A stretch of DNA of 64,000 nucleotides from Halomonas litopenaei (GCF_017303055.1 NZ_JAEKJT010000011.1:102855-166854); one strand, 5' to 3'; positions 1-10,775 are shown, counted from the first letter of the stretch. Notes: generated from the sequence alone by a model not told the origin. Translations and numbers: made by a program.

Positions 1-3000
1 GTGGCGAGCACATCACGTACTCTGCCATCGGCAGGCCAGTCGATGACCAGCGGCAGCGTATTGATGAACAGACCCGCGCTCTGCTCGATCCCCTGCACCG
101 CGATATCGCGCCCGGAAAGCGTCATGCCGGTGATGGTCTGGGAGGCTCCGCTGTAGACCTGCAAGAGCTTGTGCCAAGCCGTCTGCACGATGGTGTTCAG
201 GGTGACACCCAGCTCGTGACACAGAGACTGCATGCCGTCCTGCACCCGCTCCTCCAGCACCAGACCTGCCGCTACCGGGCTCCGTATGACCCGAGTATCA
301 CGCCACTCGCGACCCTCGAGCAGCCCCTCCAGACTGGTCTCACCTTCCCAGGTCACCTTCTTGGCGGCCCAATAGGAGCGGGTAGCATCTGCCTGTCGCA
401 GCTGATAGCGCTGAGCCTCGGCGTAGGCATCATCGCGCCCCGGACGAGGATGCTCCCCCCGCTCGATGGCATCGAAGTAGCCATGCAGGCTTTGCCACAA
501 CAGGGCGGTCGACCATCCGTCGGTCACCGCATGATGGGTGTTGACCAGCACGGTCACTCCGTGAGTGCCGCGCTGAATCAGCGTGACGCGGAACAGTCCC
601 GGGCGCGACAGGTCGAAACTCTCCAAACGATCCTGCGCCTGAATCTCCTCAATGGTTCGATCATGCTCCTCGAGCGGTACGTCGCTGATATCCCGAAGAC
701 GGAAGCAGTGTTCATCCAGGGTCAGTGATCTCGCCACCACCTGCAGGATATCGCCCTCCTCCCAGTCAAAGCCGATACGCAGGCTCGGATAGTGCTCCAC
801 CAACAGCTCCCATGCGCGGCGATAGTGGTCGATGCGCAGGCCCTCTGAATAGTCCACCAGCAGCTGCACGCGGTAGGCATCGTCCTCGGGATGATTCAAG
901 GCATGGAAGATCATCCCCACCTGCAGACTGTTGGCGGCATACAGCGCCTCGACATCGTAGCGCTGCTCCAGAGAACTCAGACGAGACAGGGTCAACCCTG
1001 TGACATCGAAGTCCGAAGGTGTGCGCACGCCACCAGAGCGCGCCGCACCCATGGCCGTGGCGGCCACCTCTTGAAGTCGCTCCTGCAGACGATCCCTTAC
1101 CTCGATGGAAACGCTTTCTCCCAGCTGGGTGGTGACGTCGAAGAACAGTTGATCGTCGAGCACGGCGCCGTTGATGTTGATGACAAAACGATCGCGATTG
1201 TCCGGCGACATGGCCCGTCCGCAGGGCTCCACCACCAGTCCATAGGTCGCCTGCTGCGGCGCGGAAAACTGGCCAAGATAGTTGAAGCTGATCCGCGGCA
1301 TCGAGGCTTCCGGCAACCACCCGGCCTGCTTCAGCGCACCGAAGCCAAGACCGCCGTCGGGAATGCCACGAAGCCCTTCCTTGGTCCTGATGATCACCTC
1401 TTCAGTGTCACCCTCGGTATTGACCCGCACCGGGTACTGGACCGTGAACCAGCCCAGGGTAGACGACAGGTCGATTCGATCGTCCAGGGGCTGACGACCA
1501 TGGCCTTCCAGCAGCAGGGTCACGTCTGACTGCTTCAGCACATCTGCCAGCGCCAGGGACACGGCACTCACCAGCAGGTCATTGATCTGGGTGTGATAGC
1601 CGGCAGGGGCCTGATGCAGCAGTGCATCGGTGTCCTCTCGAGAAAATTCCAGCGTCGCCGAGGCAGGTGCTTGCAATGCCTGCTGCTGGCACCTTTCCTC
1701 GAGCCACTGCTCCCCGCCATCCGCGGCCACGACATGCCGCCAGTAACTGGCCTGCTCGGTGTGCTCCTGGGCGTAGCGATGGACCGCCGCCACCCACTGA
1801 CGATAGCTGGTGGTCTTGGACGGCAGGCTGCCGCCTTCCAGCAACTGCACCAGATCCCGTGCCAGAATCCGCCAGGACACTGCGTCCACCACCAGATGAT
1901 GCAGGGCAAAACAGAGGCGCGAGCGGCCATCGTCATAGCCGCTGAGGTGGATCACCTGCCACAGCGGTCCACGCTCGATATCAAACTGGCTCTGATGCCG
2001 CGTCAATTCCTGCTGGAGCCACTCATCATCACCCTCCGTCACCGACAGGGTGATCACCGGGGCGGGCATCATGTCCGGTGCATAGCACTGCCGATACCCC
2101 GATTTCTCACGCACGAATCGGCAACAGAGCATGTCGTGCTGGTGGCTCAGTGCCACCAGGGCCTCTTGCAGCTCGGGCACGGTCACTCGCTCGGGTATGG
2201 CCACCATGAAGGCCTGATTCCAATGCCCCGGCTGGGCAAACTCCTGCTCGAAAAACCACGATTGAATCGGCAACAGCGAGAACGTGCCGGCAAGCCGGCC
2301 CTGCTCGGCATCGATGTCGGCCCCATCCTGACGCTGGGCCAGGCGGGCCGCCAGCGACGAGATGCGAGGCGCGTCAAAGATGTCCCGACCCTGCAAGGCA
2401 ATCCCCGCCTGCCTCAGTCTGGCGACCAGCTGAATACTGATGATGGAGTCGCCACCAATCTGGAAGAAGTCGTCCTCGATGCCGACCCTTTCACGTCCCA
2501 GCACCCGCGCCCAATGCTCGCAGAGTGTTGCTTCCAGGGTGGTGCGAGGCGCCACATAGGACTGCTGGCGATCCTCTTCCTCGGGTTCGGGAAGCGCCTG
2601 ACGATCCAGCTTGCCATTGATCGTCAGGGGAATCGCGTCGATGCAGGTGCAGCTTGCCGGCATCATGTAGGACGGCAGCCGCTCCGCCAGCCGATGGCGC
2701 AGCTCCGCCATGCTGATGGTTCGCTCTGGCGCCAGGATCACATAGGCCGCCAGACTCTGCTGCCCTGGCTGACCGTGGGCCACGACCACCGCCTGGCTGA
2801 TCTCCGGCTGCGACGTCAATGCGGTCTCGACCTCACCCAGCTCGATGCGGTACCCGCGTATCTTCACCTGGTCATCGTTACGTCCGAGATAGATCAGGCT
2901 GCCATCCTGCAGCCACCTCACCATATCGCCCGTGCGATACAGACGTGCCCCTTGCTCACCGTGAGTGCTTGCCCCTGCGAAGGGATCCGCCACGAAGCGC

Positions 3001-6000
3001 TCCCGGGTCAACGCATCGCGATGCAGATATCCGCGGCCCACCCCAGCACCGCCGATATACAGCTCTCCAACGGCACCGACGGGCACCGGCGCCATCTGCT
3101 CATCAAGCACATGCACCTGCACGTTGGTCAGTGGCTTGCCGATCTTGGCCGATGGATCCCCAGGCTGATAGCGGTGAGCCGTAGCACAGACGGTGCCCTC
3201 GGTAGGTCCGTAGGCGTTGAAAAGCCTCAGGTCCTCGCGATGGAAGCGGTCGAGAAAGTCCCTGACCGGTGCCTCCCCTCCCACCACCAGCGTCTTCAAG
3301 GATCGCCAACAGACCGGATCCAACTGCCCGAGCATGACCGGCGGCAGAATGGTCAGCTCGATCTGGTGGGTCTCGGCCAGGTCATTCAACAAGGCCACAT
3401 CTCGTCTGGCCTCCTGCGAACACAGCACGCAGCGAAGTCCCGACGCCAGACTGACGAACAGCTCGAACACGCTGGCATCGAAGATAATGTCCGCATAGAG
3501 CAGGCTGGTAGTGCAATCCAGTACGCCAAAGCGCTCTTGCTGGGCCGCGACCAGGTGGACGGCGTGACGATGCTCGATCATCACGCCCTTGGGGGTCCCC
3601 GTCGTGCCCGAGGTGTAGATCACATAAGCCAGGTGATCTTCCTGGGCCATCGGTGCCACGGGCTCAGACGCCCCCAGCCAGTAGGCATCGGCCGCCATCG
3701 TCAGCAATACAGGCTTCGATGCCACTTCCTCCATGCATTCGCTCCAGCGGGCCTGATACTCCTGCTGGCAAAGCAGCACTCCCAGCTTGGCGTCGTCGGC
3801 CATGAACACGGACCGGTCCCGCGGATGCTCGGGCGACAGGGGGACGTAGGCGCCTCCTGCCTTGAGAATGCCGAGGATCGCCACGATCATGTCGACACGA
3901 CGGTCCAGGTACAGGCCTACCCGAGTATCGGGTGCCATCGGCTGCCCGGCATGGGCGCTGGCGTACTCGTGGCGCAGCCCGTGAGCGACCTGATTGGCCC
4001 GTGCGTCCAGCTCTCGATAGGTCAGCGAGGTGTGCTCATCCACCAGCGCCGTGGCCTCCGGAGTGCGCGCCACCTGGGCCTCGAACAGTCCATGCAGGGT
4101 GGCACCAGAACGACGGGGAGCGCTGGTTGCGTTCCAGTGCTGGATCAACTCCCGCTCGCCCTTCAGCAGAAGCGACAGGTCTACATGGTGCGCATCCGGG
4201 GCCTCCACGACTTGCCCAATGACCCTCACTAGCCGCTGCAGCAACGCCATCGCATCGGCATCACTCAACCAGCGGCTGTCCGAGTCCAGGCGGAAAATCA
4301 GTTTCCCGCCCATCTCTCTGGCGACAAGGGCGAGCGGGTAGTCCAGTTTTTCCTGAATTGCCCGCACTGAGCGCGTCTGCTCCAGGGCGCCGCCCTCTGC
4401 CGGGGCTGGATAGTTCTCGAATACCACCAGGCTATGGAACAGCCGCTGCCCACCCTCCTGCAGCTCCGCCAGAGACACTTCGGTGTAGGTGTTCATATCG
4501 ACGGTTGCACGCTGCACGGCGTTGAGCACATCGCGCACCGTCGCCTTGGCATCCCAGTCGATGACGAGGGGCAAGGTATTGATGTAGAGACCGATACTGT
4601 TCTCGATCCCTTCTACGGGCAGATCGCGGCCCGACAGCGTCATCCCGGTAATCGTCTGGGTGGCGCCACTGAACCCTTGCAGCAGCTTGTGCCAGGCCAT
4701 CTGAACCAGCGTATTGAAGGTCAGACCGGAGGCGTGACACAGGGCCTGCATGCGACGATAAAGGTCCTCATCCACGGTCAAGGCCGACGATAGCGGCTGC
4801 TGAACCACCCGCGCCTCACGCCATCCGCGGCCCGCGAGCAATCCGTCGAGCGTTGTGGGGCCCTGCCAGGTATTCCGTTTTTGTTGCCACCAGGCCGCGG
4901 AACGTCTGCGATGATTGAGATAATGACGCTGAGCCGCACCATAGGCACGGTCGCGACACACCGTGGGGCAGCGTCCTTGAGCCAGAGCATCGTAGAAGCC
5001 ATGTAGGCTCTGCCACAGTAGCGAGGTCGACCACCCATCGCTGATGGCGTGGTGAACGGTAATCAGCACCGTGGCGTTGCTTTCTCCTCGACTGAACACG
5101 GTAACCCGGAAAAGTCCAGGCAACGACAGGTCAAAACCTTCGTCGCGATCAGCCTGGCGGGCCTCCTCGACGATGTGTTCATGATCTTCCGGGCGAACGG
5201 ACGAAAGGTCTCGAACCCTGAAATGGCGATCAGACAAGACAATCTGACGTTCTGCCAACTGCAGAATCTCGTCGCCGTCCCAATCGAAGCCAATCCTGAG
5301 GCTCTCGTACTGAGCCACCAACAGCTCCCAGGCTCGCCGATACTGATCGAGGTTGACACCCGCCGTGTAGTCCACCAGCACCTGAACACGATACGCATCA
5401 TCTTCGGGATAGTTCAGCGCATGGGAGATCATGCCCTTCTGCAAGCTCGTCGCAACGTAGACCGCCTCCACATCGCGGCGATCTGTCAGGCGCAGCCACC
5501 TCTCCATCGAGATGCCTTGAATAGCAAAATCAGATGGCGTGTGCCTGCCGCTACCACGGGAGGCTTCCAACGCCAATTGCACGACTTCAGCCAGTCTCGT
5601 CAGAAAGGACTCGGCCAGCGTGCAGGCGGTCTCAGCCCCTAGGCAGGTCACCAGGTCCACCTGTAGCTCACCCCCGACCACCCGACTGACGACCTGCACT
5701 TGTACCCTCGCCATCGACTCGCCAGCAGGACCTGGATCCACCGTGCCGCTCAACTCGGCGTCGAGCAGGTGCTGAGTGTCCTCCGCCACGTCACCCAGGA
5801 AGCAAAAGCTGGCCAGGGACTGTGCTCCGCCCTGTAATGCAGAGAGTGACGAAGTGTCTGGCAAAGGGGCTGGCGAAGGTCGCAATAAGGGGGCTGACGA
5901 GCCGCCCTGTACCATCGGGGCGAGCGCGCAGTTCAGGTGTGCTCGCACCGCCTCCTTGACCCCCATGACCAAGGTATCCAGCTCCCCCGTCGCCGACACG

Positions 6001-9000
6001 GAAAGCATGTAGGGGAAGGTAAATTGCCCGACCGTCGCGTCAAGGTCGAGCGAGGCGCTGCCGCCATGACGCCCACCATGATGGCTAGCATGGCGATAGT
6101 CTCCCTCCAGCAGCAGCATGATCTCCGGCTGCTCAAGAGTGTCAGCGAGGGCCTGGCTCAGTGCACTGATCAACAGTTCGTCCACGCGGCTATGAAAGCC
6201 GGCAGGCGCTTCCTTCAGCAGCACCAGGGTGTCTTCCGTCGACAGTGACCGAGTGACACGCTGCCACTCCTGGCTTGCCCCCGCGACAAGCGCGTCTGCC
6301 TCAACAGCATGCCTTTCACCGTCCAACGCAGCAGGTAACGTCTGGCCATCAAGCGTAGAGGCGCTTCCTGACGACTCCACCCACTGGCGAAAACTGCTGG
6401 TCTTGGCGGGTAGGGGCTCGCCCGCCAGCAGCCTTTGCAGATCCCGCCGCAGAATCTGCAGGGATGTACGATCTGCCAGCAAGGGATGAACGAACAGCAT
6501 CAGCGCCCCAGGCTTTCCCGCTCTTGCCGTCAGCGCGGACTGCCACAAGGGGTCCACCGCCACGTCACAAGCCATCCATTGGCGGGCCAAGGCCAGCGCC
6601 TGGGTCGTCACGTCATGGTCACACCCCTCGAGGGTCGCTAGCGCAGGCAAAGGGGCGTCGGCGATATAGTGCTGTTGCCATTCACCGTCAACCAGCAAGG
6701 GGCGACTACGCAGCATGTCGTGCTGATCTGCAAGCCGCCCCAGGGCGACCTTGATCTCCTGTTCACCGACGCCCTCTGGCGTTTCTACCAACACGAGCTG
6801 CCCCGAGTCACGTGCCAGCTTGAAAGCGTCGGTCAGCATACTGGTGGCGGCGCCAGCCTGGTAGGCGCCCGAAGACGCCTCCGCCACCGCCGCTGTGTCA
6901 TGGTCCTGTGGCAACACGGTTAGCTGCTGCGCGTCCGGCTCCACCTGAGTTGCACTGTCTCCCTGACACCTGCCGGCACCGCTCGAAAGCCAGTGACGTT
7001 GGGTCGACGCCAAGGCGAAGGCTCCGGACAGCGTTCCCTGTTCCGCTTCATCGACGCTGATGCGTTGCTGCAGCAGTGCTGCGAGTGACGCGATGCGAGA
7101 GGCTTCGAAGAGATCGCGACCCTGCAGGCGAATGCCCGCCTGACGCAGACGCCCCACCAGCTGAATGGCAATGATGGAATCACCGCCAATCTGGAAAAAG
7201 TCATCCTCGATACCCACCCGCTCCAGGCCAAGTGCACTGGCCCAGTGTTCACACAGCGATTGCTCCAACGCGGTGCGAGGGGCCACGTACTGATCCTGGC
7301 CTATCGCCGTCTGGCTCGGGGCCGGCAACGCGCCCTTGTCCACCTTGCCGTTGATGGTCAACGGAATCGCGTCGATTCCCTGGATGCTTGTCGGCAGCAT
7401 GTAGGGAGGAAGTCGCTCGGCCAGACGCTGCCTCAGGCTCGCCAGCTCGAGGCTCTGGCCGTCTACCATCACAACATAAGCCGCCAGCGCGTAATGCGGC
7501 GACTCCCCCCAGGCAATAACGGCCGCCTGGTGTACGTCAGGCTGGGCCACCAAGGCGGCTTCGATCTCGCCGAGCTCAATGCGGTAACCCCGCACCTTGA
7601 CCTGGGTATCGTTACGTCCGAGGTATAGCAGGTGACCACTAGGCAACCAGCGCACCAGGTCTCCGGTGCGGTAAAGTCGCGTATGCCCGAGGGCGCGCTG
7701 TTCATCCGTGGCAAAGGGGTTGTCGACGAAGCGCTCCCGGGTCAGCTCGTCCCGACCAAGATACCCCCGGGCAACACCAGCCCCACCTATGTAGAGCTCA
7801 CCAATGGCGCCTATCGGCACCTCAGCCATGTGCTTGTCCAGTACATGCGCCTGAACATTGACCAATGGCTTGCCAATCAGTGCCGCCGGATCACCGGGAT
7901 GGTACTGGTGCTCGGTGGCACACACGGTGCCTTCGGTGGGTCCGTACCCATTGAACAGGCGCCGCCCCTCTATAAAGAAACGATCCATCAACTTGGCGGT
8001 CGGCGCCTCCCCCGCGACCACCAGTGCCTTCAACGACGACCAACGCTTAGGATCGAGCTGGCCAAGCAGTACTGGCGGCAAGGTGGCCAGTTCTATCGCC
8101 TGCTGCTCGGCCAAGTGATCCAGCAATGCAGGATCGTGTCGTGCGGCCTGGGAGCAGATCACACTCTTCGCCCCCATCAGCATGCCGACGAACAACTCGG
8201 ACACGCTGGCATCAAAAATGGTATCGGCATATAGCAGGCTGGAAGCGCAGGAAAGGCCATTGAGAGGTGCCTGCTGCGCAAGTACAAGATGCACTGCATG
8301 GCGGTGCTCCACCATTACACCTTTAGGCTGCCCAGTGGTACCCGAGGTGTAGATGACATAGGCGAGATGGTGATCGCTGGCCACCTTAGGGGGGCGTGTC
8401 TCTTCACCTAACCAGGCGGCGTCCGGTGTCATCGTCAACACGATGGGGCTATCGGTCACGCCGCTCAGGCCATCGCGCAGTCGCTCCTGATATTGCGCAT
8501 GACACAAGATGAACGCAGGAGCGGCATCTGCCGCGATAAAACCCAGGCGCTCGCCAGGGTGCTCTGGCGACAGTGGGAGATAACCGGCGCCTGCCTTCAG
8601 CGCACCGAGTATCGCGACCACGAGATCCACGGTGCGATCCAGATAGAGTCCTACCAAGGAATCTGGCGCCAGCGCGCTTCCGCGCTGCTGCTCACTCTGG
8701 AGCCGCAGTCCATGCGCCACACGGTTGGAGAGCACATCGAGTTCCGCAAAGCTCAGGGTCACCTGGCCGTCGGTCAACGCTGGCGCCTGTGGCGTCTGAC
8801 GTACCTGGGCCTCGAACATATCGGTCAGGGTCGTGCCCACGGGCAAGGGAGCCGTAGCCGAGTTCCACTGACGCATTGCGGCGAGATCATCTGCACTGGG
8901 AAGACACAGACTGGCGACCGTACGGTCCGCTGCCCGCACGCCTCGCGCCATGAGATCGATCATGGCACTCATCATCTGCTCGGCATCCGACTCACTGAAG

Positions 9001-10238
9001 TAGTGATCGGAATAGATCAAACGAATCTGCAGGCTCCTGCCACTACCGTAGTCCAGCAGCTTGATCTGCAGTGGAAGGATCACATCCGTGGGATTGAGCT
9101 CTTCTGTATAGGACGCCACCTGATCGTCAAAATTGTTGTACATCATGACGATGTCGCAGTGATCCTGAGTGCTGTCCTGCTGCATTCGCCGCACTTCGGC
9201 GGCCGGATAGCAGCCGTGTCTGAATGCCTTGAGGGTGTTTCGCCCCGCTCTCGCCACCAGGTCGGAGAACGACGCCTCTCGCATCTCTGTGACTGGACAG
9301 TGCACCAAGGCCGCATTCGCCTGCATCCCGATGGTCTGCTCTGCACTCTTGCCGCGACGCCCATGGAGAGCCAGACCAAAGACCAGGCTATCTCCCGCCG
9401 TCTGTGTCGCAAAATGACAGCCACAGGCAGCTATCAAGACGCTCAGGGGGCTGGCACCCGTGCTTTCACAATATTCTTTGATCGAGCGGTTCACCGCTTC
9501 AGGTAGATCTCGGTTCAGCCACTTTCCTTGCTGCTTGGTAGAGCTTCGGTACCAGGCATTCAGACGCGTCACCTCGTGGGATGACAGAAAGTCACGCCAA
9601 TACGCCTCGTCCTTGCGATACCTGGAAGAGCTCAAATACTCGCGAGCCGAATAGACTTGTGGCAGATAGGCGGGAGACGCCTTCAACCACTCGACACTGG
9701 CGTCATCGAGAAGACATTGATACGCCTTTCTCAATGATTCTCGCAGCACCGCCAGGCCAACACCATCGACAAAAACGTGGTGAGTCATCAAGCACAGAAA
9801 GTAGGAATTATCACCCAACCCTAGCAAGCTTAAAGACACAGGACCTGTGGATCTATCCGTAAAGTCTGGCGCCCCACCAATCTGCTGTTTCATCCATTCC
9901 CTGGCGGCTGACCGGGGATCTTCTGCCTGAGAAAAGTCCAGGCATTCCAGTGATGTCTTCAGTTCACCAAACGGCAGCACCTGCTGGCCTACGCTCCCGT
10001 CAGGAGCGATCTCCAGCACCAGCCGCAGGCAATCGTGCTGCTTGACCAACAGCGTCCAGGCGTCAGCCAGGCGTTCCACTTCGCTCTGAGAACCCAAGCG
10101 AACTTCATCGTACCACCCCAGTCGAAACTTCGAACTCTTCGGCTCGATCATCTGGGAGACATAGACGCCTTCCTGGACAGGATGTAGAGGATGGATAGCG
10201 GATTCTCTTGATGCATCTGAGAGCAATGAAGCAGACAT
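1..10238 (-). CDS. Non-ribosomal peptide synthetase, modules 1-2 and start of 3 (C-A-T-E*, C-A-T-E, C...); runs off the left edge
   Basis: A single open frame of at least 3,412 residues. Motifs at both ends and in every domain are in the same phase. Order: C1 (HHVFVDG, residue ~153), A1 (TSGTTGQPKG, ~8.33 kb), T1 (GGDS, Ser ~1021), E1, C2 (HHAISDGWS, ~1729), A2, T2 (GGDS, ~2598), E2 (HHLVVDAVSW, ~2780), C3 (HHAVTDGWS, ~3235). My reading of the A-domain specificity residues is D-A-S-T-V-A-G-V-C-(K) for A1, close to codes I remember for Tyr-type domains, and D-A-F-I-V-G-A-V-C-(K) for A2, which I cannot assign. E1 has HP where HH is expected and looks inactive; E2 looks intact. A peptide of at least three residues with a D-residue from module 2 is inferred. 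The N-terminal C domain means either an acyl starter or an upstream synthetase. The start at 10238 has only a weak ribosome site (GAG about 12 bases upstream). Confidence 0.93.
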   Translation of the reverse strand, partial: MSASLLSDASRESAIHPLHPVQEGVYVSQMIEPKSSKFRLGWYDEVRLGSQSEVERLADAWTLLVKQHDCLRLVLEIAPDGSVGQQVLPFGELKTSLECLDFSQAEDPRSAAREWMKQQIGGAPDFTDRSTGPVSLSLLGLGDNSYFLCLMTHHVFVDGVGLAVLRESLRKAYQCLLDDASVEWLKASPAYLPQVYSAREYLSSSRYRKDEAYWRDFLSSHEVTRLNAWYRSSTKQQGKWLNRDLPEAVNRSIKEYCESTGASPLSVLIAACGCHFATQTAGDSLVFGLALHGRRGKSAEQTIGMQANAALVHCPVTEMREASFSDLVARAGRNTLKAFRHGCYPAAEVRRMQQDSTQDHCDIVMMYNNFDDQVASYTEELNPTDVILPLQIKLLDYGSGRSLQIRLIYSDHYFSESDAEQMMSAMIDLMARGVRAADRTVASLCLPSADDLAAMRQWNSATAPLPVGTTLTDMFEAQVRQTPQAPALTDGQVTLSFAELDVLSNRVAHGLRLQSEQQRGSALAPDSLVGLYLDRTVDLVVAILGALKAGAGYLPLSPEHPGERLGFIAADAAPAFILCHAQYQERLRDGLSGVTDSPIVLTMTPDAAWLGEETRPPKVASDHHLAYVIYTSGTTGQPKGVMVEHRHAVHLVLAQQAPLNGLSCASSLLYADTIFDASVSELFVGMLMGAKSVICSQAARHDPALLDHLAEQQAIELATLPPVLLGQLDPKRWSSLKALVVAGEAPTAKLMDRFFIEGRRLFNGYGPTEGTVCATEHQYHPGDPAALIGKPLVNVQAHVLDKHMAEVPIGAIGELYIGGAGVARGYLGRDELTRERFVDNPFATDEQRALGHTRLYRTGDLVRWLPSGHLLYLGRNDTQVKVRGYRIELGEIEAALVAQPDVHQAAVIAWGESPHYALAAYVVMVDGQSLELASLRQRLAERLPPYMLPTSIQGIDAIPLTINGKVDKGALPAPSQTAIGQDQYVAPRTALEQSLCEHWASALGLERVGIEDDFFQIGGDSIIAIQLVGRLRQAGIRLQGRDLFEASRIASLAALLQQRISVDEAEQGTLSGAFALASTQRHWLSSGAGRCQGDSATQVEPDAQQLTVLPQDHDTAAVAEASSGAYQAGAATSMLTDAFKLARDSGQLVLVETPEGVGEQEIKVALGRLADQHDMLRSRPLLVDGEWQQHYIADAPLPALATLEGCDHDVTTQALALARQWMACDVAVDPLWQSALTARAGKPGALMLFVHPLLADRTSLQILRRDLQRLLAGEPLPAKTSSFRQWVESSGSASTLDGQTLPAALDGERHAVEADALVAGASQEWQRVTRSLSTEDTLVLLKEAPAGFHSRVDELLISALSQALADTLEQPEIMLLLEGDYRHASHHGGRHGGSASLDLDATVGQFTFPYMLSVSATGELDTLVMGVKEAVRAHLNCALAPMVQGGSSAPLLRPSPAPLPDTSSLSALQGGAQSLASFCFLGDVAEDTQHLLDAELSGTVDPGPAGESMARVQVQVVSRVVGGELQVDLVTCLGAETACTLAESFLTRLAEVVQLALEASRGSGRHTPSDFAIQGISMERWLRLTDRRDVEAVYVATSLQKGMISHALNYPEDDAYRVQVLVDYTAGVNLDQYRRAWELLVAQYESLRIGFDWDGDEILQLAERQIVLSDRHFRVRDLSSVRPEDHEHIVEEARQADRDEGFDLSLPGLFRVTVFSRGESNATVLITVHHAISDGWSTSLLWQSLHGFYDALAQGRCPTVCRDRAYGAAQRHYLNHRRRSAAWWQQKRNTWQGPTTLDGLLAGRGWREARVVQQPLSSALTVDEDLYRRMQALCHASGLTFNTLVQMAWHKLLQGFSGATQTITGMTLSGRDLPVEGIENSIGLYINTLPLVIDWDAKATVRDVLNAVQRATVDMNTYTEVSLAELQEGGQRLFHSLVVFENYPAPAEGGALEQTRSVRAIQEKLDYPLALVAREMGGKLIFRLDSDSRWLSDADAMALLQRLVRVIGQVVEAPDAHHVDLSLLLKGERELIQHWNATSAPRRSGATLHGLFEAQVARTPEATALVDEHTSLTYRELDARANQVAHGLRHEYASAHAGQPMAPDTRVGLYLDRRVDMIVAILGILKAGGAYVPLSPEHPRDRSVFMADDAKLGVLLCQQEYQARWSECMEEVASKPVLLTMAADAYWLGASEPVAPMAQEDHLAYVIYTSGTTGTPKGVMIEHRHAVHLVAAQQERFGVLDCTTSLLYADIIFDASVFELFVSLASGLRCVLCSQEARRDVALLNDLAETHQIELTILPPVMLGQLDPVCWRSLKTLVVGGEAPVRDFLDRFHREDLRLFNAYGPTEGTVCATAHRYQPGDPSAKIGKPLTNVQVHVLDEQMAPVPVGAVGELYIGGAGVGRGYLHRDALTRERFVADPFAGASTHGEQGARLYRTGDMVRWLQDGSLIYLGRNDDQVKIRGYRIELGEVETALTSQPEISQAVVVAHGQPGQQSLAAYVILAPERTISMAELRHRLAERLPSYMMPASCTCIDAIPLTINGKLDRQALPEPEEEDRQQSYVAPRTTLEATLCEHWARVLGRERVGIEDDFFQIGGDSIISIQLVARLRQAGIALQGRDIFDAPRISSLAARLAQRQDGADIDAEQGRLAGTFSLLPIQSWFFEQEFAQPGHWNQAFMVAIPERVTVPELQEALVALSHQHDMLCCRFVREKSGYRQCYAPDMMPAPVITLSVTEGDDEWLQQELTRHQSQFDIERGPLWQVIHLSGYDDGRSRLCFALHHLVVDAVSWRILARDLVQLLEGGSLPSKTTSYRQWVAAVHRYAQEHTEQASYWRHVVAADGGEQWLEERCQQQALQAPASATLEFSREDTDALLHQAPAGYHTQINDLLVSAVSLALADVLKQSDVTLLLEGHGRQPLDDRIDLSSTLGWFTVQYPVRVNTEGDTEEVIIRTKEGLRGIPDGGLGFGALKQAGWLPEASMPRISFNYLGQFSAPQQATYGLVVEPCGRAMSPDNRDRFVININGAVLDDQLFFDVTTQLGESVSIEVRDRLQERLQEVAATAMGAARSGGVRTPSDFDVTGLTLSRLSSLEQRYDVEALYAANSLQVGMIFHALNHPEDDAYRVQLLVDYSEGLRIDHYRRAWELLVEHYPSLRIGFDWEEGDILQVVARSLTLDEHCFRLRDISDVPLEEHDRTIEEIQAQDRLESFDLSRPGLFRVTLIQRGTHGVTVLVNTHHAVTDGWSTALLWQSLHGYFDAIERGEHPRPGRDDAYAEAQRYQLRQADATRSYWAAKKVTWEGETSLEGLLEGREWRDTRVIRSPVAAGLVLEERVQDGMQSLCHELGVTLNTIVQTAWHKLLQVYSGASQTITGMTLSGRDIAVQGIEQSAGLFINTLPLVIDWPADGRVRDVLA

Positions 10239-10563
10239 GATCTTGGGCACTCAATTAACGGACTTATTCCGCCATAGATAACCCAACACCACCCACAAAA
10301 ACACCCTGAACGACATCCAGAGTCAATCACTGACAAAAAAAGGTACGACAAAGCACAGGCCAGGCTAAAAGTGCATAAATATCGCACGGACATCCCACGC
10401 AAAAAAGCCAATATAAACGCAAACAAGAGCCACAACAACCACACAAGAAACAGCGCAAAAAGTCCAAAAAAACGCAGAAATGTATGAAACATCATCTACT
10501 GAATGATGAATTTTCTCACACCACAAAAGACATTAACTGCTTCAATAGAATCTGTTATATCGG
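10239..10563 (-). other. AT-rich untranslated leader of the synthetase gene
   Basis: About 325 bases between the putative promoter and the synthetase start, markedly poorer in GC than the flanking genes. A 115-residue hydrophobic minus-strand frame crosses it (10495-10148) but overlaps the synthetase start out of frame and lacks a good ribosome site, so I do not call it a gene. The length leaves room for leader regulation, but I see no recognised riboswitch. Confidence 0.35.
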
Positions 10564-10592
10564 TTTATCTTTATTAGGTATGACCAAGTCAA
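10564..10592 (-). promoter_or_regulatory. Candidate sigma-70 promoter for the synthetase
   Basis: On the minus strand TTGACT (10592-10587) is followed after exactly 17 bases by GATAAA (10569-10564). The -35 is 5/6 and the -10 is 4/6 to consensus. It lies in AT-rich sequence upstream of the synthetase start and would give a leader of about 320 nt. No Fur-like palindrome was seen, so iron control is not supported. Confidence 0.45.
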
Positions 10593-10701
10593 TATGCACA
10601 CACATCACTAACATTGATGGGAACAGCAAGAACAACACATAGCTGCCCTGACCTTTCCCCTCATCAGCCGCTCGTTGAAAAGGATCTTACTCGCACCCAG
10701 C

Positions 10702-10725
10702 GCCGAGCCCAGTGCCGAGCCCAGT
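10702..10725. repeat. 12-bp tandem duplication in the intergenic region
   Basis: GCCGAGCCCAGT occurs twice in tandem (10702-10713 and 10714-10725). CAGCCGCTCGT flanks it at 10665-10675 and 10735-10745. No function is evident; slippage between short repeats would explain it. The rest of 10593-10775 shows nothing else. Confidence 0.6.
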
Positions 10726-10775
10726 GCCTTAGAACAGCCGCTCGTCTCGGGAGTGACGAGAGCTACCGACAAAGA

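Noticed and set aside
1593..4232. 879-residue plus-strand open frame
   Set aside because: It is antisense to the NRPS A2-T2-E2 region; the minus frame has all the expected motifs, while this frame has none.
10148..10495. Hydrophobic 115-residue minus-strand ORF
   Set aside because: Overlaps the NRPS start out of frame, has no ribosome site, and its composition follows the AT-rich leader.
10500..10620. Fur box for iron control of the NRPS
   Set aside because: No GATAAT-type repeat array found; siderophore function is therefore not claimed.
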